From positions 1 to 33,224 of the forward strand of contig JABXIK010000098.1 of assembly GCA_013373125.1 (NCBI GenBank): DNA of 33,224 nt, read 5' to 3'. Of the stretch, positions 8,231-18,596 are shown piece after piece. This DNA comes from Gammaproteobacteria bacterium. Lineage in GTDB: Bacteria > Pseudomonadota > Gammaproteobacteria > Pseudomonadales > Oceanobacteraceae. Made by a program: the position numbers and the translations under genes. The notes beneath the pieces were generated by a model, which saw only the letters and a list, made by a program, of their open reading frames with translations, was not told the origin of the DNA and did not search any database. Position 1 is the stretch's first letter. Each line of letters begins with the position of its first letter.

Positions 8231-8542
8231 CTAGTAGCGCTCCCCTTCACGGAAATGCACTAGGCCGTAAATTAAGGCTAATAAGGCAACAACTGCATTC
8301 AAAAGCACGATCAGGACCATGCTATCTTGCTGCTCTGGATTGGCCTGAAAGCCAACCATACTGCCCACAAAGAATGACAAAGCGGATGAAACAAAGGCCA
8401 CCAAAAGCATAGAGATGAGGAAATATCCGCGACCATCATCCAACTTTAACTGGAACTGCTCGATTTTCAGTGCAAAAAAGCGATAGGCCAACACACACAA
8501 AGCGGCGGTAAACACCATAGAGCCGATAAAGAACAAAATCAT
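8231..8542 (-). CDS. Small three-helix membrane protein, function unknown
   Basis: A 103-residue protein that I do not recognise. It has three hydrophobic segments, at about residues 1-24, 41-64 and 73-95. A charged stretch (ALKIEQFQLKLDDGRG) lies between the first two, and the C-terminus is polar (HFREGERY). The ATG at 8542 was chosen because AAAGGAGGG precedes it at good distance; the longer frame upstream lacks such a site and is rich in Cys/Arg, unlike a membrane protein. It sits 133 bases downstream of prfC on the same strand and ends about 70 bases before the rplM promoter. No terminator is visible after it. Role unassigned. Confidence 0.7.
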   Translation of the reverse strand: MILFFIGSMVFTAALCVLAYRFFALKIEQFQLKLDDGRGYFLISMLLVAFVSSALSFFVGSMVGFQANPEQQDSMVLIVLLNAVVALLALIYGLVHFREGERY

Positions 8543-8675
8543 CACACGCCCTCCTTTAGAACTCAGAATAAGCGTAATACAGATCTTTCGAGCCTCAAGG
8601 CAGAAACGGCCCATCTTGCAACAATTTGGGTGGTATGTCGCAAAATGAGCCATCCAAAGCGCGAATCAAATATTA

Positions 8676-10256
8676 TTAATGCTCGCGGGTCGCAAAGAAC
8701 TCCACATCAGGATAACGCTCTTGCGATAGGGACAAGTTCACCATAGTCGGTGCAATATAGGTCAGGTTATCGCCGCCATCCAGAGCTAGGTTTTCGTGGG
8801 CCTTTTTCTGGAATTCAGCAAATTTCACCTTATCTTTGCACTCAACCCAGCGAGCGGTCGCCACACTGATAGGTTCGTAAATGGCTTCTACCTTGTATTC
8901 ATCTTTTAGGCGTTGCGCCACCACGTCAAACTGTAGAATACCCACGGCACCCACAATCAGATCATTATTCTTCAGTGGTCGGAACACCTGCACGGCACCC
9001 TCTTCAGAAAGCTGAATAATGCCTTTTAATAGCTGCTTCTGTTTTAGCGGGTCTTTCAAGCGAATACGCTTAAACAATTCAGGGGCAAAGTGAGGGATAC
9101 CGGTGAATTTCAAATCTTCACCCTGAGTGAAGGTATCACCGATTTGGATAGAGCCATGGTTATGCAAACCAATGATATCCCCAGCATACGCCGTCTCAGC
9201 CGCTTCACGGTCGCCTGCCATAAAGGTTAACGCGTCACCAATGCGCACATCTTTACCGATGCGCACATGCTTGGCTTTCATGCCTTTTTCATACTTACCC
9301 GACACGATACGCATGAAGGCCACGCGGTCACGGTGTTGCGGGTCCATATTGGCTTGAATCTTAAATACGAAGCCAGTGAATTTTTCCTCGGTAGGCTCCA
9401 CATCGCGGGCTTCGGTATTGCGCGCTTTAGGTGTTGGCGCCCAAGCGGTTAAACCATCCAGCATGTGATCCACACCAAAGTTACCCAATGCGGTACCGAA
9501 ATACACAGGAGTTAGCTCACCAGCTAGGAACATCTCTAAGTCGAACTCGTTGGACGCGCCGCGAACCAATTCGATTTCCTCACGGAAATCATCGGCAAAT
9601 GCCCCCACTTCTTTATCGAAGTCTGGATTATCCAAGCCTTTAATCACGCGACGCTCTTGAATGGTGTGACCCTGGCCTGTGCTGTACAGAATGATCTCGT
9701 CATCATACAAGTTGTACACACCCTTAAAGCCCTTACCCATACCAATAGGCCAAGTAATCGGTGCGCAGGCTATATTTAAAACATCTTCCACTTCATCCAT
9801 CACATCAATTGGGTCACGGGTATCACGGTCCAACTTGTTCATGAAGGTGATGATTGGCGTATCACGCAGACGGGTTACTTCCATTAATTTAACGGTACGT
9901 TCTTCAACACCTTTTGCCGCGTCGATCACCATTAAGCACGAGTCCACGGCCGTCAGAGTTCGGTAGGTATCCTCAGAGAAGTCTTCGTGCCCTGGTGTAT
10001 CCAGTAGGTTCACCAAGCAATCGTTATACGGAAACTGCATCACAGAGGTGGTAATAGAGATACCACGGTCTTTTTCCATCTGCATCCAGTCGGATTTAGC
10101 GTGTTGGTTGGAACCACGACCTTTTACAGTACCCGCTTTTTGAATGGCGTTACCGAACAATAACACCTTTTCAGTGATGGTGGTTTTACCGGCATCCGGG
10201 TGGGAAATGATGGCAAAGGTACGACGCTTGCCCACTTCTGTTACTTGATTGCTCAT
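8676..10256 (-). CDS. prfC: Peptide chain release factor 3 (RF3)
   Basis: A 526-residue translational GTPase (E. coli RF3 is 529), which removes RF1/RF2 from the ribosome after termination. The GTPase motifs are present: G1 SHPDAGKTT near residues 18-26, G2 region [12 protein letters not shown]3 DTPGHEDF, and G4 NKLDRD. RF3-specific stretches such as [17 protein letters not shown] and the C-terminal [16 protein letters not shown] separate it from EF-G and LepA. A -10 box lies at 10291-10296. It is in the same direction as ybiT but apparently has its own promoter. Confidence 0.97.
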   Translation of the reverse strand: MSNQVTEVGKRRTFAIISHPDAGKTTITEKVLLFGNAIQKAGTVKGRGSNQHAKSDWMQMEKDRGISITTSVMQFPYNDCLVNLLDTPGHEDFSEDTYRTLTAVDSCLMVIDAAKGVEERTVKLMEVTRLRDTPIITFMNKLDRDTRDPIDVMDEVEDVLNIACAPITWPIGMGKGFKGVYNLYDDEIILYSTGQGHTIQERRVIKGLDNPDFDKEVGAFADDFREEIELVRGASNEFDLEMFLAGELTPVYFGTALGNFGVDHMLDGLTAWAPTPKARNTEARDVEPTEEKFTGFVFKIQANMDPQHRDRVAFMRIVSGKYEKGMKAKHVRIGKDVRIGDALTFMAGDREAAETAYAGDIIGLHNHGSIQIGDTFTQGEDLKFTGIPHFAPELFKRIRLKDPLKQKQLLKGIIQLSEEGAVQVFRPLKNNDLIVGAVGILQFDVVAQRLKDEYKVEAIYEPISVATARWVECKDKVKFAEFQKKAHENLALDGGDNLTYIAPTMVNLSLSQERYPDVEFFATREH

Positions 10257-10290
10257 ATTCAGCTTATTTGGTGATCAAAAATTGCCGCGC

Positions 10291-10296
10291 ATTATA
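10291..10296 (-). promoter_or_regulatory. -10 box of the prfC promoter
   Basis: A perfect TATAAT on the minus strand, 35 bases upstream of the prfC ATG, followed by GCGCGG. The -35 at the expected spacing (TCGTAA) is weak, so this is called mainly from the -10 and its position. Confidence 0.5.
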
Positions 10297-10360
10297 TCCG
10301 CCTACGACCCAAGTTACGAGCACGGCACAGCCCTGCTCGCCCTGGAAGAGACATGAGAAA

Positions 10361-11965
10361 TTACGCCACTTTCGCGTTGGCTGCTCGATTGGCCAGCAGT
10401 TCTTCATAGGTGCCATGGAAATCCAATAATTGCTTATCTTTGATTTCAATCACGCGCGTGGCCAATGACGATACGAATTCGCGGTCATGGCTGACAAAAA
10501 TCAAAGTGCCATCGAAGTCTTTTAACGCATCATTTAGCGCTTGAATGGATTCCATATCCAAGTGGTTGGTCGGCTCATCCATGATGAGCACGTTTAAGTC
10601 CATCATCATCAACTTACCAAATAACAAACGGTTCTTTTCACCACCCGAGCACACTCGGGCTTTTTTATTGAAATCATCCGCCGTAAACAGCAGGCGCCCC
10701 AGCATAGCTCTGACTTTCAAGTCATCATGTTTAGGGGTGCGCCACTGACTCATCCATTCAAATAACGTCAGGTCATTATCAAAATCTTGAGTACTGTCCT
10801 GAGGGCAATAACCTATGGTGGCATTCTCAGACCATTTCACCACCCCATGATTAGGGGTCATTTCATTCATTAAACAGCGCAAGAAAGTGGTTTTACCAGC
10901 ACCGTTTTCACCAATGACAGCGAGCTTAGCACCGGCTTCGAGCAAGATATCGCCGCCTTTAAACAGGAACTCATCATCGAAACCGTGCCCTAGTTGCTCA
11001 AGCTCCAGTACCTGACGGTGCAATTTTTTATCTTGCTTTAAGGTGATGGAAGGATGCTGTCTTGAGGTTTGCTTCACCTCATCCAAGGTGATTTTATCCA
11101 GCTTTTTCGCACGAGATTGCGCCTGTTTGGCTTTGGATGCGTTGGCTGAGAAGCGATTCACGAACGCTTGTAGCTCATCCATCTCAGCGCTTTTCTTGGC
11201 GTTTTCACCCAACAATTGCTCACGAATCAACGCCGAGGCTTCTAAGAAATATTCATAGTTGCCCGGATAAATACGCAACTCGCCATAATCGATGTCCGCC
11301 ATGTGAGTACACACAGAATTCAAAAAGTGGCGATCGTGGGAAATGATAATCATGGTGCTTTTGCGCTTATTCAGCACATCCGCCAACCAGTTAATGGTAT
11401 CGATATCTAGGTTGTTGGTCGGTTCATCCAACAGCAGAATTTCAGGATTCGCAAACAAGGCTTGAGCTAACAACACACGCAGCTTGCGCCCAGGAGCCAA
11501 TTGCTTCATTAATCCGTAATGTAGGCTTTCTTCGATGCCGGCTTCCAACAGAATTTCACCCGCACGACTCTCTGCGCTGTAGCCATCCATTTCCGCGTAT
11601 TGCGCTTCTAAATCCCCTACCAGCATGCCGTCTTCTTCGGTCATATCTGGCTTGGCATAAATAGCATCGCGCGCTTGTTTGATTTTCCACAGCTCCACAT
11701 CCCCCATGATGACCGCATCCACCACAGAGTATTCTTCAAACGCATATTGGTCTTGGCTTAGGGTACCCACCTTGTGTCCTGGGGTAATAGAGACGTTGCC
11801 GGAAGTAGGCGTCAGAGCACCGCTTAGGATTTTCATGAATGTGGACTTGCCACAACCATTGGCGCCAATGAGGCCATAACGGTTGCCATGACCAAATTGG
11901 GCCGAGATATTTTCAAACAAAGGCTCAGCGCCAAATTGCATGGTGATGTTCGCAGTGGTTATCAA
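10361..11965 (-). CDS. ybiT: ABC-F family ATPase YbiT
   Basis: A 534-residue soluble protein with two ABC ATPase domains and no membrane segment, the ABC-F arrangement of ribosome-binding translation factors. Domain 1 has Walker [10 protein letters not shown] (about 34-42) and Walker [13 protein letters not shown]. Domain 2 has GENGAGKTT, signature CSGGEKNR and [12 protein letters not shown]. The linker between them (about 245-320) is basic and helical. The N-terminus ([19 protein letters not shown]), [16 protein letters not shown] and EWMSQW match YbiT rather than EttA, Uup or YheS. As in YbiT, the first domain has APGRK in place of LSGGQ. The start is TTG, supported by AGGA eight bases upstream; the next in-frame ATG would cut into the conserved domain. 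Confidence 0.92.
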   Translation of the reverse strand: MITTANITMQFGAEPLFENISAQFGHGNRYGLIGANGCGKSTFMKILSGALTPTSGNVSITPGHKVGTLSQDQYAFEEYSVVDAVIMGDVELWKIKQARDAIYAKPDMTEEDGMLVGDLEAQYAEMDGYSAESRAGEILLEAGIEESLHYGLMKQLAPGRKLRVLLAQALFANPEILLLDEPTNNLDIDTINWLADVLNKRKSTMIIISHDRHFLNSVCTHMADIDYGELRIYPGNYEYFLEASALIREQLLGENAKKSAEMDELQAFVNRFSANASKAKQAQSRAKKLDKITLDEVKQTSRQHPSITLKQDKKLHRQVLELEQLGHGFDDEFLFKGGDILLEAGAKLAVIGENGAGKTTFLRCLMNEMTPNHGVVKWSENATIGYCPQDSTQDFDNDLTLFEWMSQWRTPKHDDLKVRAMLGRLLFTADDFNKKARVCSGGEKNRLLFGKLMMMDLNVLIMDEPTNHLDMESIQALNDALKDFDGTLIFVSHDREFVSSLATRVIEIKDKQLLDFHGTYEELLANRAANAKVA

Positions 11966-12026
11966 GCAGGTATCCTAGGGCGGGAGCTGAATAGCATCGT
12001 AGCCAAGTAAAGAAAAATAGGCGCGC

Positions 12027-12055
12027 ACTATATAGATGAGGGCGGGTTTTGTCGA
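12027..12055 (-). promoter_or_regulatory. ybiT: Sigma-70-type promoter of ybiT
   Basis: On the minus strand, -35 TCGACA (12055-12050) and -10 TATAGT (12032-12027) are separated by 17 bases. Each differs from consensus at one position. It lies about 62 bases upstream of the ybiT start and downstream of the ytoQ terminators. Confidence 0.65.
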
Positions 12056-12121
12056 GTTTGTGTGTATATTTTAATCAAACAGACAAGGGCACTATTTACC
12101 CTAGAAATCAGCCTAATGGCC

Positions 12122-12152
12122 TAATAAAAGGGCCTTCCTTGATGGAATGCCC
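12122..12152 (-). terminator. Second rho-independent terminator after the ytoQ-family gene
   Basis: On the minus strand GGGC-A-TTCC (12152-12144) pairs with GGAA-G-GCCC (12138-12130) with one internal mismatch and a five-base loop, followed by TTTTATT. It stands in tandem behind the stronger hairpin at 12154-12178. Confidence 0.6.
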
Positions 12153-12153
12153 A

Positions 12154-12178
12154 TAAAAAAGCCAGTCGGAACTGGCTT
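12154..12178 (-). terminator. Rho-independent terminator after the ytoQ-family gene
   Basis: On the minus strand a perfect AAGCCAGT/ACTGGCTT stem with a four-base TCCG loop is followed by TTTTTTAT, 21 bases after the stop codon. It ends the his cluster. Confidence 0.9.
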
Positions 12179-12199
12179 CTGGTATGAGTCTAAGCCACT

Positions 12200-12646
12200 T
12201 TATTTTGCAGCGATCACATACTGCAAGATTTCAACAATCTGCTCAGGAGTTTGCGCCCAAGCCATGGCAGCGCCGTCCACCTCTTTAAGAGGGTGCACTA
12301 TGCTTTCATCATGCAATGTGACATACGGCTTACCTAACGCCGCGCACATTCCCGCATCAAATGCCGCATTCCACTGTTTATACTTATCACCAAAGCGAAC
12401 AACCGCCATGTCGCAGTTTTCAATCATATTTTTAGTGCGGATGGCATTCACCTTTGAGGATTGATGATCGCGCCAAAAGTTATTCTCAGGCACGCCTAAC
12501 ATATCGCCCGCGGCATCACTGGCATCGTGGTCGGTCACGGCTGAAGTAAACTCAACCGGCAAATTTAACTTTTTAGCACCTTCGGCAATCTGATCGCGCC
12601 AATTGGTATGAATTTCACCCGACAAATACACTGTCCACGTTTTCAT
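12200..12646 (-). CDS. YtoQ family protein
   Basis: A 148-residue protein starting MKTWTVYLSGEIHTNWR. The YLSGEIHxNWR start, the LGVPENNFWRDHQSS stretch, the VRFGDKYKQWNAAFDAG block and the HPLKEVDGAA segment match the YtoQ family (named for the B. subtilis protein). The fold resembles nucleoside 2-deoxyribosyltransferases, but no reaction is established and I assign none. The ATG at 12646 was chosen over GTG at 12652 because the GTG overlaps the AGGAG ribosome-binding site. It follows hisC by only 15 bases and precedes a strong terminator, so it is probably the last gene of the hisC transcript. Confidence 0.88.
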   Translation of the reverse strand: MKTWTVYLSGEIHTNWRDQIAEGAKKLNLPVEFTSAVTDHDASDAAGDMLGVPENNFWRDHQSSKVNAIRTKNMIENCDMAVVRFGDKYKQWNAAFDAGMCAALGKPYVTLHDESIVHPLKEVDGAAMAWAQTPEQIVEILQYVIAAK

Positions 12647-12661
12647 ATTCACTCCTAATAT

Positions 12662-13750
12662 TTATTGCACAGAACCCGACACGGCAATGTCTTGTAATGC
12701 TTGAATCAACCGCTCATTCTGATCCGTAGTGCCCACAGTAATACGTAAGCAATTTTTCAGTAACGGATGACCACCATCTAAACATTTAATTAAAATGCCA
12801 CGCTCTTTTAATCCATCAAACCAATGACGAGCCATGCCTTCCGGCGTGCGCACCAATACAAAATTCGCTTCACTTGGGAATACTTGTACGCCTTGGATTT
12901 GACTTAAATCCTTCATTAAAACAACGCGATCAACCCGCAATTGTTCAGTCTGCATTTCCAACATATCAAAGTGCTCTAACGCAAACACCGCACTGGCTTG
13001 AGTAAGCGAGTTAATGTTGTAAGGCATGCGAATTTTTTCCAATTCGCCCAACCAATCTTTAGCGCCAATCAATAACCCCAAACGCAAACCCGCTAAACCC
13101 ACTTTAGAAAGTGTACGCATCACCAAAACGTGATCGTATTGATCCAACAAATGCAAATGATCCGCCTCGGTAAATGCCGTATAGGCTTCATCTAAAATGA
13201 CCAAGCCTTGAGACGCTTCAATCACCTTGGTCATGATGGCCTCATCCCAAAGGTTACCCGTTGGATTATTAGGCTGAGCCAAGAAAATTAACTCAGGGTT
13301 GTGTTCAGCAATGGCGCTTAACATGGCCGCTTCATCGAGTTCAAAATCAGACGTTAATGGCACACCTACGTAATTTAAACCGCAAAAGGTGGCAATCATC
13401 TTATACATCACAAAGCCCGGCTCTGGCGCAAGGATAGTGGCGCCTGGTTTTGCCACGGCCATGGCTAGCATTTGAATAATTTCATCACTGCCATTGCCTA
13501 ATAAAATATCGTGGTTTTCATTCACAGACATGACTTCACGCAAACCATCTTTAACCATTTTCGCACTGGCATCTGGATAGCGATTAATGGGCACGTCTTT
13601 AATTAAATCTGCCCAAGCTTCGCGCGCCACCGCCGGCCAAATGTATGGATTTTCCATGGCATCTAACTTAATCATGCCTTCGGCACTGGGTACTGGATAC
13701 GCAGTTAAATCTAAAATTTCTTGGCGAATGAGTTTTTTAACACGAGACAT
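12662..13750 (-). CDS. hisC: Histidinol-phosphate aminotransferase
   Basis: A 362-residue class I/II PLP aminotransferase that converts imidazole acetol phosphate plus glutamate to histidinol phosphate. Visible are LDAMENPY near 29-36 (the LxxNENP-type start of HisC), LGNGSDE (84-90), QPNNPTGN (159-166), LDEAYTAF (186-193) and the PLP lysine context RTLSKVGLAGLRLG, with Lys216 as the Schiff-base residue. It is separated from hisD by 182 bases containing a terminator-like hairpin just upstream of its start codon. Pairing with hisG and hisD supports HisC over a paralogous aminotransferase. Confidence 0.95.
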   Translation of the reverse strand: MSRVKKLIRQEILDLTAYPVPSAEGMIKLDAMENPYIWPAVAREAWADLIKDVPINRYPDASAKMVKDGLREVMSVNENHDILLGNGSDEIIQMLAMAVAKPGATILAPEPGFVMYKMIATFCGLNYVGVPLTSDFELDEAAMLSAIAEHNPELIFLAQPNNPTGNLWDEAIMTKVIEASQGLVILDEAYTAFTEADHLHLLDQYDHVLVMRTLSKVGLAGLRLGLLIGAKDWLGELEKIRMPYNINSLTQASAVFALEHFDMLEMQTEQLRVDRVVLMKDLSQIQGVQVFPSEANFVLVRTPEGMARHWFDGLKERGILIKCLDGGHPLLKNCLRITVGTTDQNERLIQALQDIAVSGSVQ

Positions 13751-13768
13751 GTGAGACTCTCTTAAACA

Positions 13769-13799
13769 AAAACCCTAAGGTTAAAAACGTTAGGGTTTT
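13769..13799. terminator. Terminator-like hairpin upstream of hisC
   Basis: AAAACCCTAA (13769-13778) pairs perfectly with TTAGGGTTTT (13790-13799) around an 11-base loop. It has A and T tracts on both sides, so it can act on either strand. On the minus strand it ends only about 18 bases before the hisC ATG, leaving no room for a promoter in between. Confidence 0.65.
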
Positions 13800-13932
13800 A
13801 TTATTTTAAAATTCAAATTATTTTCGCTGGCGAACAAGCTAGCTTGAAAAGCTCAGTAACGCCGCTTGGACGAGTTAATACCGCTTATTAATTCATTAAA
13901 CCGTTAGCAACGCCTGATCGAGTAAGCTAGGT

Positions 13933-15237
13933 TTAATCCTTGATGCGGTACTCGGCAGACCTAGCATGCGCCGTCAAAGACTCCCCTCGCGCCAAAACCG
14001 ATGCAATCTTACCCATCTCGCTAGCACCATCGGCGCTGCACATAATCAATGAGCTGCGTTTTTGGAAATCATACACACCCAACGGACTGGAAAAACGCGC
14101 CGTACCCGATGTTGGCAATACGTGGTTAGGGCCTGCACAGTAATCACCTAAGGCTTCTGCTGTGTAACGTCCCATGAAAATCGCACCTGCGTGACGAATT
14201 TGTTTCGCCATGGCTTCAGGGTTTTCTACGGATAATTCTAAATGCTCCGGCGCAATACGATTAGCAAGCTCAATGGCTTCGTCTTCGCTTTGCACTTTTA
14301 CTAACGCGCCACGACCGGATAATGAAGCACGAATAATGGCTTCACGCTCCATTGTTGGCAGCAGTTTTTGAATACTGGCTTCCACTTGTTTTAAGTAGTC
14401 CGCATCCCAAGAAATTAAAATCGATTGCGCATCTTCATCGTGTTCTGCTTGGCTGAATAAATCCATAGCAATCCAATCAGGATCGGTTTTGCCATCACAC
14501 ACGACTAAAATTTCTGACGGGCCTGCAATCATATCAATGCCCACTTCGCCAAACACAAAACGTTTAGCCGTGGCCACATAGATATTACCGGGGCCAACAA
14601 TCTTATCCACTTTAGGCACTGTCTCTGTACCATAAGCCAGTGCTGCAACCGCTTGAGCACCGCCAATAGTGAAGCAACGAGTTACACCCGCTGCCGCTGC
14701 CGCTGCTAATACCAATTGATTCACTTCGCCAGCCGGTGTCGGTACCACCATGATAATTTCATTTACGCCTGCAACATGTGCAGGAATGGCATTCATCAAC
14801 ACGCTTGATGGATACGCCGCTTTACCGCCCGGAACATAAATACCCACGCGATCCATTGGCGTAACTTGTTGACCCAGTACCGTACCGTCCGCTTCTTGAT
14901 ATTGCCAAGATTCTGTACGTTGCTTTTCATGATAACGACGTACGCGCTCCGCTGCTTCAAGCAATGCCACACGACGTTCTTCTGGCAATGTATCAAGTGC
15001 TTCTTTCAATTGCTCTTGACCAATTTCTAGCTGCGCCATGCTGTTAACTTGCAAATGATCAAAGCGATTGCTGTACTCCACAACAGCTTCATCACCACGG
15101 CTTTTGATTTGATGCAAAATATCTAAAACCGTTTGCTGTACTTGATGATCCGATACCGATTCCCACGATAAAAGATCATCCATGGCTTGGGTGAAGTTGG
15201 CTTGTTGGCTATCTAACATTCGCATTTGAAACGACAT
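13933..15237 (-). CDS. hisD: Histidinol dehydrogenase
   Basis: A 434-residue enzyme (usual length) that oxidises L-histidinol to L-histidine in two NAD-dependent steps. Characteristic blocks are [65 protein letters not shown], the zinc-site stretch [10 protein letters not shown], and [24 protein letters not shown]. These indicate an intact active site. It follows hisG by about 62 bases and is probably in the murA-hisG-hisD transcript. Confidence 0.97.
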   Translation of the reverse strand: MSFQMRMLDSQQANFTQAMDDLLSWESVSDHQVQQTVLDILHQIKSRGDEAVVEYSNRFDHLQVNSMAQLEIGQEQLKEALDTLPEERRVALLEAAERVRRYHEKQRTESWQYQEADGTVLGQQVTPMDRVGIYVPGGKAAYPSSVLMNAIPAHVAGVNEIIMVVPTPAGEVNQLVLAAAAAAGVTRCFTIGGAQAVAALAYGTETVPKVDKIVGPGNIYVATAKRFVFGEVGIDMIAGPSEILVVCDGKTDPDWIAMDLFSQAEHDEDAQSILISWDADYLKQVEASIQKLLPTMEREAIIRASLSGRGALVKVQSEDEAIELANRIAPEHLELSVENPEAMAKQIRHAGAIFMGRYTAEALGDYCAGPNHVLPTSGTARFSSPLGVYDFQKRSSLIMCSADGASEMGKIASVLARGESLTAHARSAEYRIKD

Positions 15238-15299
15238 ACTTGCCTCTTAAAACAAATTGCTCATTTAACGTTGAGCTTACTGCAAATTTTTCTTACGAC

Positions 15300-15941
15300 T
15301 TAGCGTCGACGGTCAACCGCTTGAGCTAGCTTATCAATGATGGGTTGAATTTGACGATGCTTCATTTTCATAGCGGCTTTACCCACCACTAAACGAGAGC
15401 TGATTGGTGCTATTAAATCACGTTCTTCTAATCCGTTAGCACGTAAGGTATTGCCCGTATCGACGATATCCACGATTAAATCCGCCAGCCCCATAATCGG
15501 TGCGAGTTCCATACCGCCGTATAATTTAATGATGTCCGCTTGCTTACCTTGCTCAGCAAAATAACGCTTGGTGACGCCCACAAATTTAGACGCTACTTTA
15601 ATGCGACCCGTTGGCTCAGGAGCACCTTTTAACGCGGCCGTCATTAAGCGACAAGTGGCAATATTTAAATCCAACGGCTCATATAAGCCTGTGCTATCGG
15701 CTTCCATTAATACATCTTTACCGGCAACACCAATATCCGCTGCGCCATACTGCACATACGTGGGTACGTCTGTTGCGCGAATCACCACTAATTTGATGTG
15801 ATCATGATTGGTATCAAAAATCAGCTTACGGCTTTTTTTAATGTCTTCAGCTGGCACAATCCCGGCTTCTTCAAACAGGGGCAATGTGTCATCTAAAATT
15901 CGACCCTTGGATAACGCAATGGTCAATGGCTGTTGGCTCAT
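15300..15941 (-). CDS. hisG: ATP phosphoribosyltransferase, short form (HisG)
   Basis: A 213-residue catalytic subunit starting [20 protein letters not shown]. It catalyses the first step of histidine synthesis, joining ATP and [62 protein letters not shown] and the PRPP-binding DIVDTGNT motif are present. It lacks the roughly 80-residue C-terminal regulatory domain of E. coli HisG (299 residues), so it is the short form that works with HisZ, which is not in this window. The ATG at 15941 has AAGGA upstream and was preferred over an extension that overlaps murA. The order murA-hisG-hisD matches Pseudomonas. Confidence 0.96.
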   Translation of the reverse strand: MSQQPLTIALSKGRILDDTLPLFEEAGIVPAEDIKKSRKLIFDTNHDHIKLVVIRATDVPTYVQYGAADIGVAGKDVLMEADSTGLYEPLDLNIATCRLMTAALKGAPEPTGRIKVASKFVGVTKRYFAEQGKQADIIKLYGGMELAPIMGLADLIVDIVDTGNTLRANGLEERDLIAPISSRLVVGKAAMKMKHRQIQPIIDKLAQAVDRRR

Positions 15942-15963
15942 GTTAAATCCTTGATGCTTCGGC

Positions 15964-17247
<1,284 letters not shown>

Positions 17248-17250
17248 TTA

Positions 17251-17493
17251 TTAAGATTGTTGTTGAGCCCACTGGGCTTGCGTAAAGGTTTTAATGGTAA
17301 CAGCGTGCACGCTACCATCTGTGATCTTATCGTTCAGCGCGGCATACACAAATTGCTGACGTTTTACCGGATTAAGCCCTTCAAACTCATCCGAGATCAC
17401 TGTAATTTCGTATTTATAGCCATCACCGTCCACGGATACCTGACAGTGCGCGAGCTTTTCTTCAAGCAAGATTTGTAGGTCTTCTGGGCTCAT
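17251..17493 (-). CDS. ibaG: BolA family protein IbaG
   Basis: An 80-residue BolA-fold protein starting MSPEDLQILLEEKL. It has the VSVDGDGYKYEITVIS core, the FEGLNPVKRQQFVYAAL helix and a C-terminal SVHAVTIKTFTQAQW, where the His is the conserved iron-sulfur ligand of BolA-glutaredoxin complexes. IbaG is the paralogue always found beside murA and the mla genes. The ATG at 17493 has GGAGAG upstream; the longer upstream frame is a hydrophobic extension without a start signal. A -10 box lies at 17546-17551. Confidence 0.92.
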   Translation of the reverse strand: MSPEDLQILLEEKLAHCQVSVDGDGYKYEITVISDEFEGLNPVKRQQFVYAALNDKITDGSVHAVTIKTFTQAQWAQQQS

Positions 17494-17545
17494 AGGGCTC
17501 TCCGATGGGGCTTTAAAATCGACATATAGAAAAATAAAGGCGGGA

Positions 17546-17551
17546 ATTATA
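17546..17551 (-). promoter_or_regulatory. -10 box of a probable ibaG-murA-hisGD promoter
   Basis: A perfect TATAAT on the minus strand followed by TCCCGCC, about 53 bases before the ibaG ATG. The -35 is weak (TTCGCT at 18 bases). It would allow ibaG-murA-hisG-hisD to be transcribed independently of mlaFEDCB. Confidence 0.5.
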
Positions 17552-17616
17552 GCGGAAAGCGCCACTAATAGCGAAGTGTAAAATACCCGCTAGCTCACAT
17601 TCTGCCTATGCTGGGC

Positions 17617-17934
17617 CTACTTTGAGAGGGGTAAGATATCACCTAATTGGGCACTGTTTATCAATGCTTGAAGCTGCTCAGGCACGGCTCTAAAGGATAA
17701 GACTACCTCCAACTCATGGGCCTTACGCAACCAACTGAGCAACAAAGCCAAAGCGGCGCTGGAGCAATGACCCAGCCCACTTAAATCAAATACCAAATTG
17801 CCATCACTCTTTTTACACAATGAGATGGCTGCAAACCCCTCTTTTTCCACAAGCGGGACACTTTCAAAGCTTAAATCCCCAATGACGCCGAACACCCCAT
17901 GTTGACGCTTTTCCACTTGCTGATGTTGGATCAT
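17617..17934 (-). CDS. mlaB: MlaB, STAS-domain subunit of the phospholipid ABC transporter
   Basis: A 105-residue STAS-domain protein. The NLVFDLSGLGHCSSAALALLL stretch (about 46-66) corresponds to the conserved STAS loop and helix. Ser59 occupies the place of the functionally important threonine in E. coli MlaB. In the MlaFEDB complex it binds MlaF and is needed for ATPase activity. Its ATG overlaps the mlaC stop as ATGA (17931-17934). Identity rests on the fold and its position as the last gene of mlaFEDCB; sequence conservation of this subunit is low generally. Confidence 0.88.
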   Translation of the reverse strand: MIQHQQVEKRQHGVFGVIGDLSFESVPLVEKEGFAAISLCKKSDGNLVFDLSGLGHCSSAALALLLSWLRKAHELEVVLSFRAVPEQLQALINSAQLGDILPLSK

Positions 17935-18596
17935 TCTTCCTCCATATCATCACCAGTAGAAGCCGTTGTCGCATCTTGCTCTGAAACATCAGAGGTCCAA
18001 GCGTTGATGGCACCATCGATATCGCCGTTGTTTTGAGCAACCAGACGGGAAAATTGATCCCGAAATAGCAACCCCATATTGATGCCATTTATAATGACAT
18101 TTTGCACCATCCAGCTATTAGTCTTCTTGTTAAAAAATAAACTCTGAGTCACTGGAAATATCTGTCCGCTGGAGGTCACCACTTCAAACACCACCTGAGT
18201 ATTGCGCTCGGTTTGCTTACTATTTTTAAGCGGTAAAACATTCACCTTGTAATCATTAAATTCCCACAAACCTTTTGCGTAGGTATTCAACAAACTATCT
18301 TTAAATACCGCTAAAAACCGCTGTTTTTGTATATCTGTTGCTTTACGAAAGTGTTTTGCCATCACTCGTCGAGCTATGCGCTTAAAGTCCACTACTTCGC
18401 CTAATTGCGCATCCACCAGCTCAATTTTTTGCTGATCGCTAAATGCCGCTTGGCCCTTGGTTTGCTCAATACTACTCAAGAGTTGATTGATTTTTTCTTC
18501 AACCAAATGATGGGCTTGAGCGGCATCCGCCGCAGACCAAACTGGCATCGCGAAAATTGAAAGCAATAACAGAGTGGAAAGGGTCTTCATGATCAT
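17931..18596 (-). CDS. mlaC: MlaC, periplasmic phospholipid-binding protein
   Basis: A 221-residue protein with a Sec signal peptide (MIMKTLSTLLLLSIFAMPVWSA, cleavage near residue 22). The mature part has the Tol-Tol-Ttg2D pattern: VVDFKRIARRVMAKHFRKAT, QRFLAVFKDSLLNTYAKGLWEF, and MVQNVIINGINMGLLFRDQFS. MlaC shuttles phospholipid across the periplasm between outer-membrane MlaA and the MlaFEDB transporter. The C-terminus has an acidic extension. The first ATG overlaps the mlaD stop (ATGA); a second ATG two codons later is also possible. Confidence 0.95.
   Translation of the reverse strand: MIMKTLSTLLLLSIFAMPVWSAADAAQAHHLVEEKINQLLSSIEQTKGQAAFSDQQKIELVDAQLGEVVDFKRIARRVMAKHFRKATDIQKQRFLAVFKDSLLNTYAKGLWEFNDYKVNVLPLKNSKQTERNTQVVFEVVTSSGQIFPVTQSLFFNKKTNSWMVQNVIINGINMGLLFRDQFSRLVAQNNGDIDGAINAWTSDVSEQDATTASTGDDMEEE

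Noticed and set aside
10301..10330. Imperfect hairpin GAGCA-C-GGC-ACA-GCC-C-TGCTC between ybiT and prfC
   Set aside because: It is not followed by a T tract on either strand and has an internal mismatch, so I did not call a terminator.
12147..12464. 105-codon plus-strand frame opposite the ytoQ-family gene
   Set aside because: It starts inside a terminator and is the shadow of a conserved protein.
13843..13856. Small palindromes (TTCGCTGGCGAA, CAAGCTAGCTTG) in the hisD-hisC gap
   Set aside because: Short stems without a T tract; could be chance, and no second copy was noticed in the window.
13800..13932. Possible histidine leader peptide before hisC
   Set aside because: I found no short frame with a run of His codons on the minus strand; the ATG here reads ATG AAT TAA.
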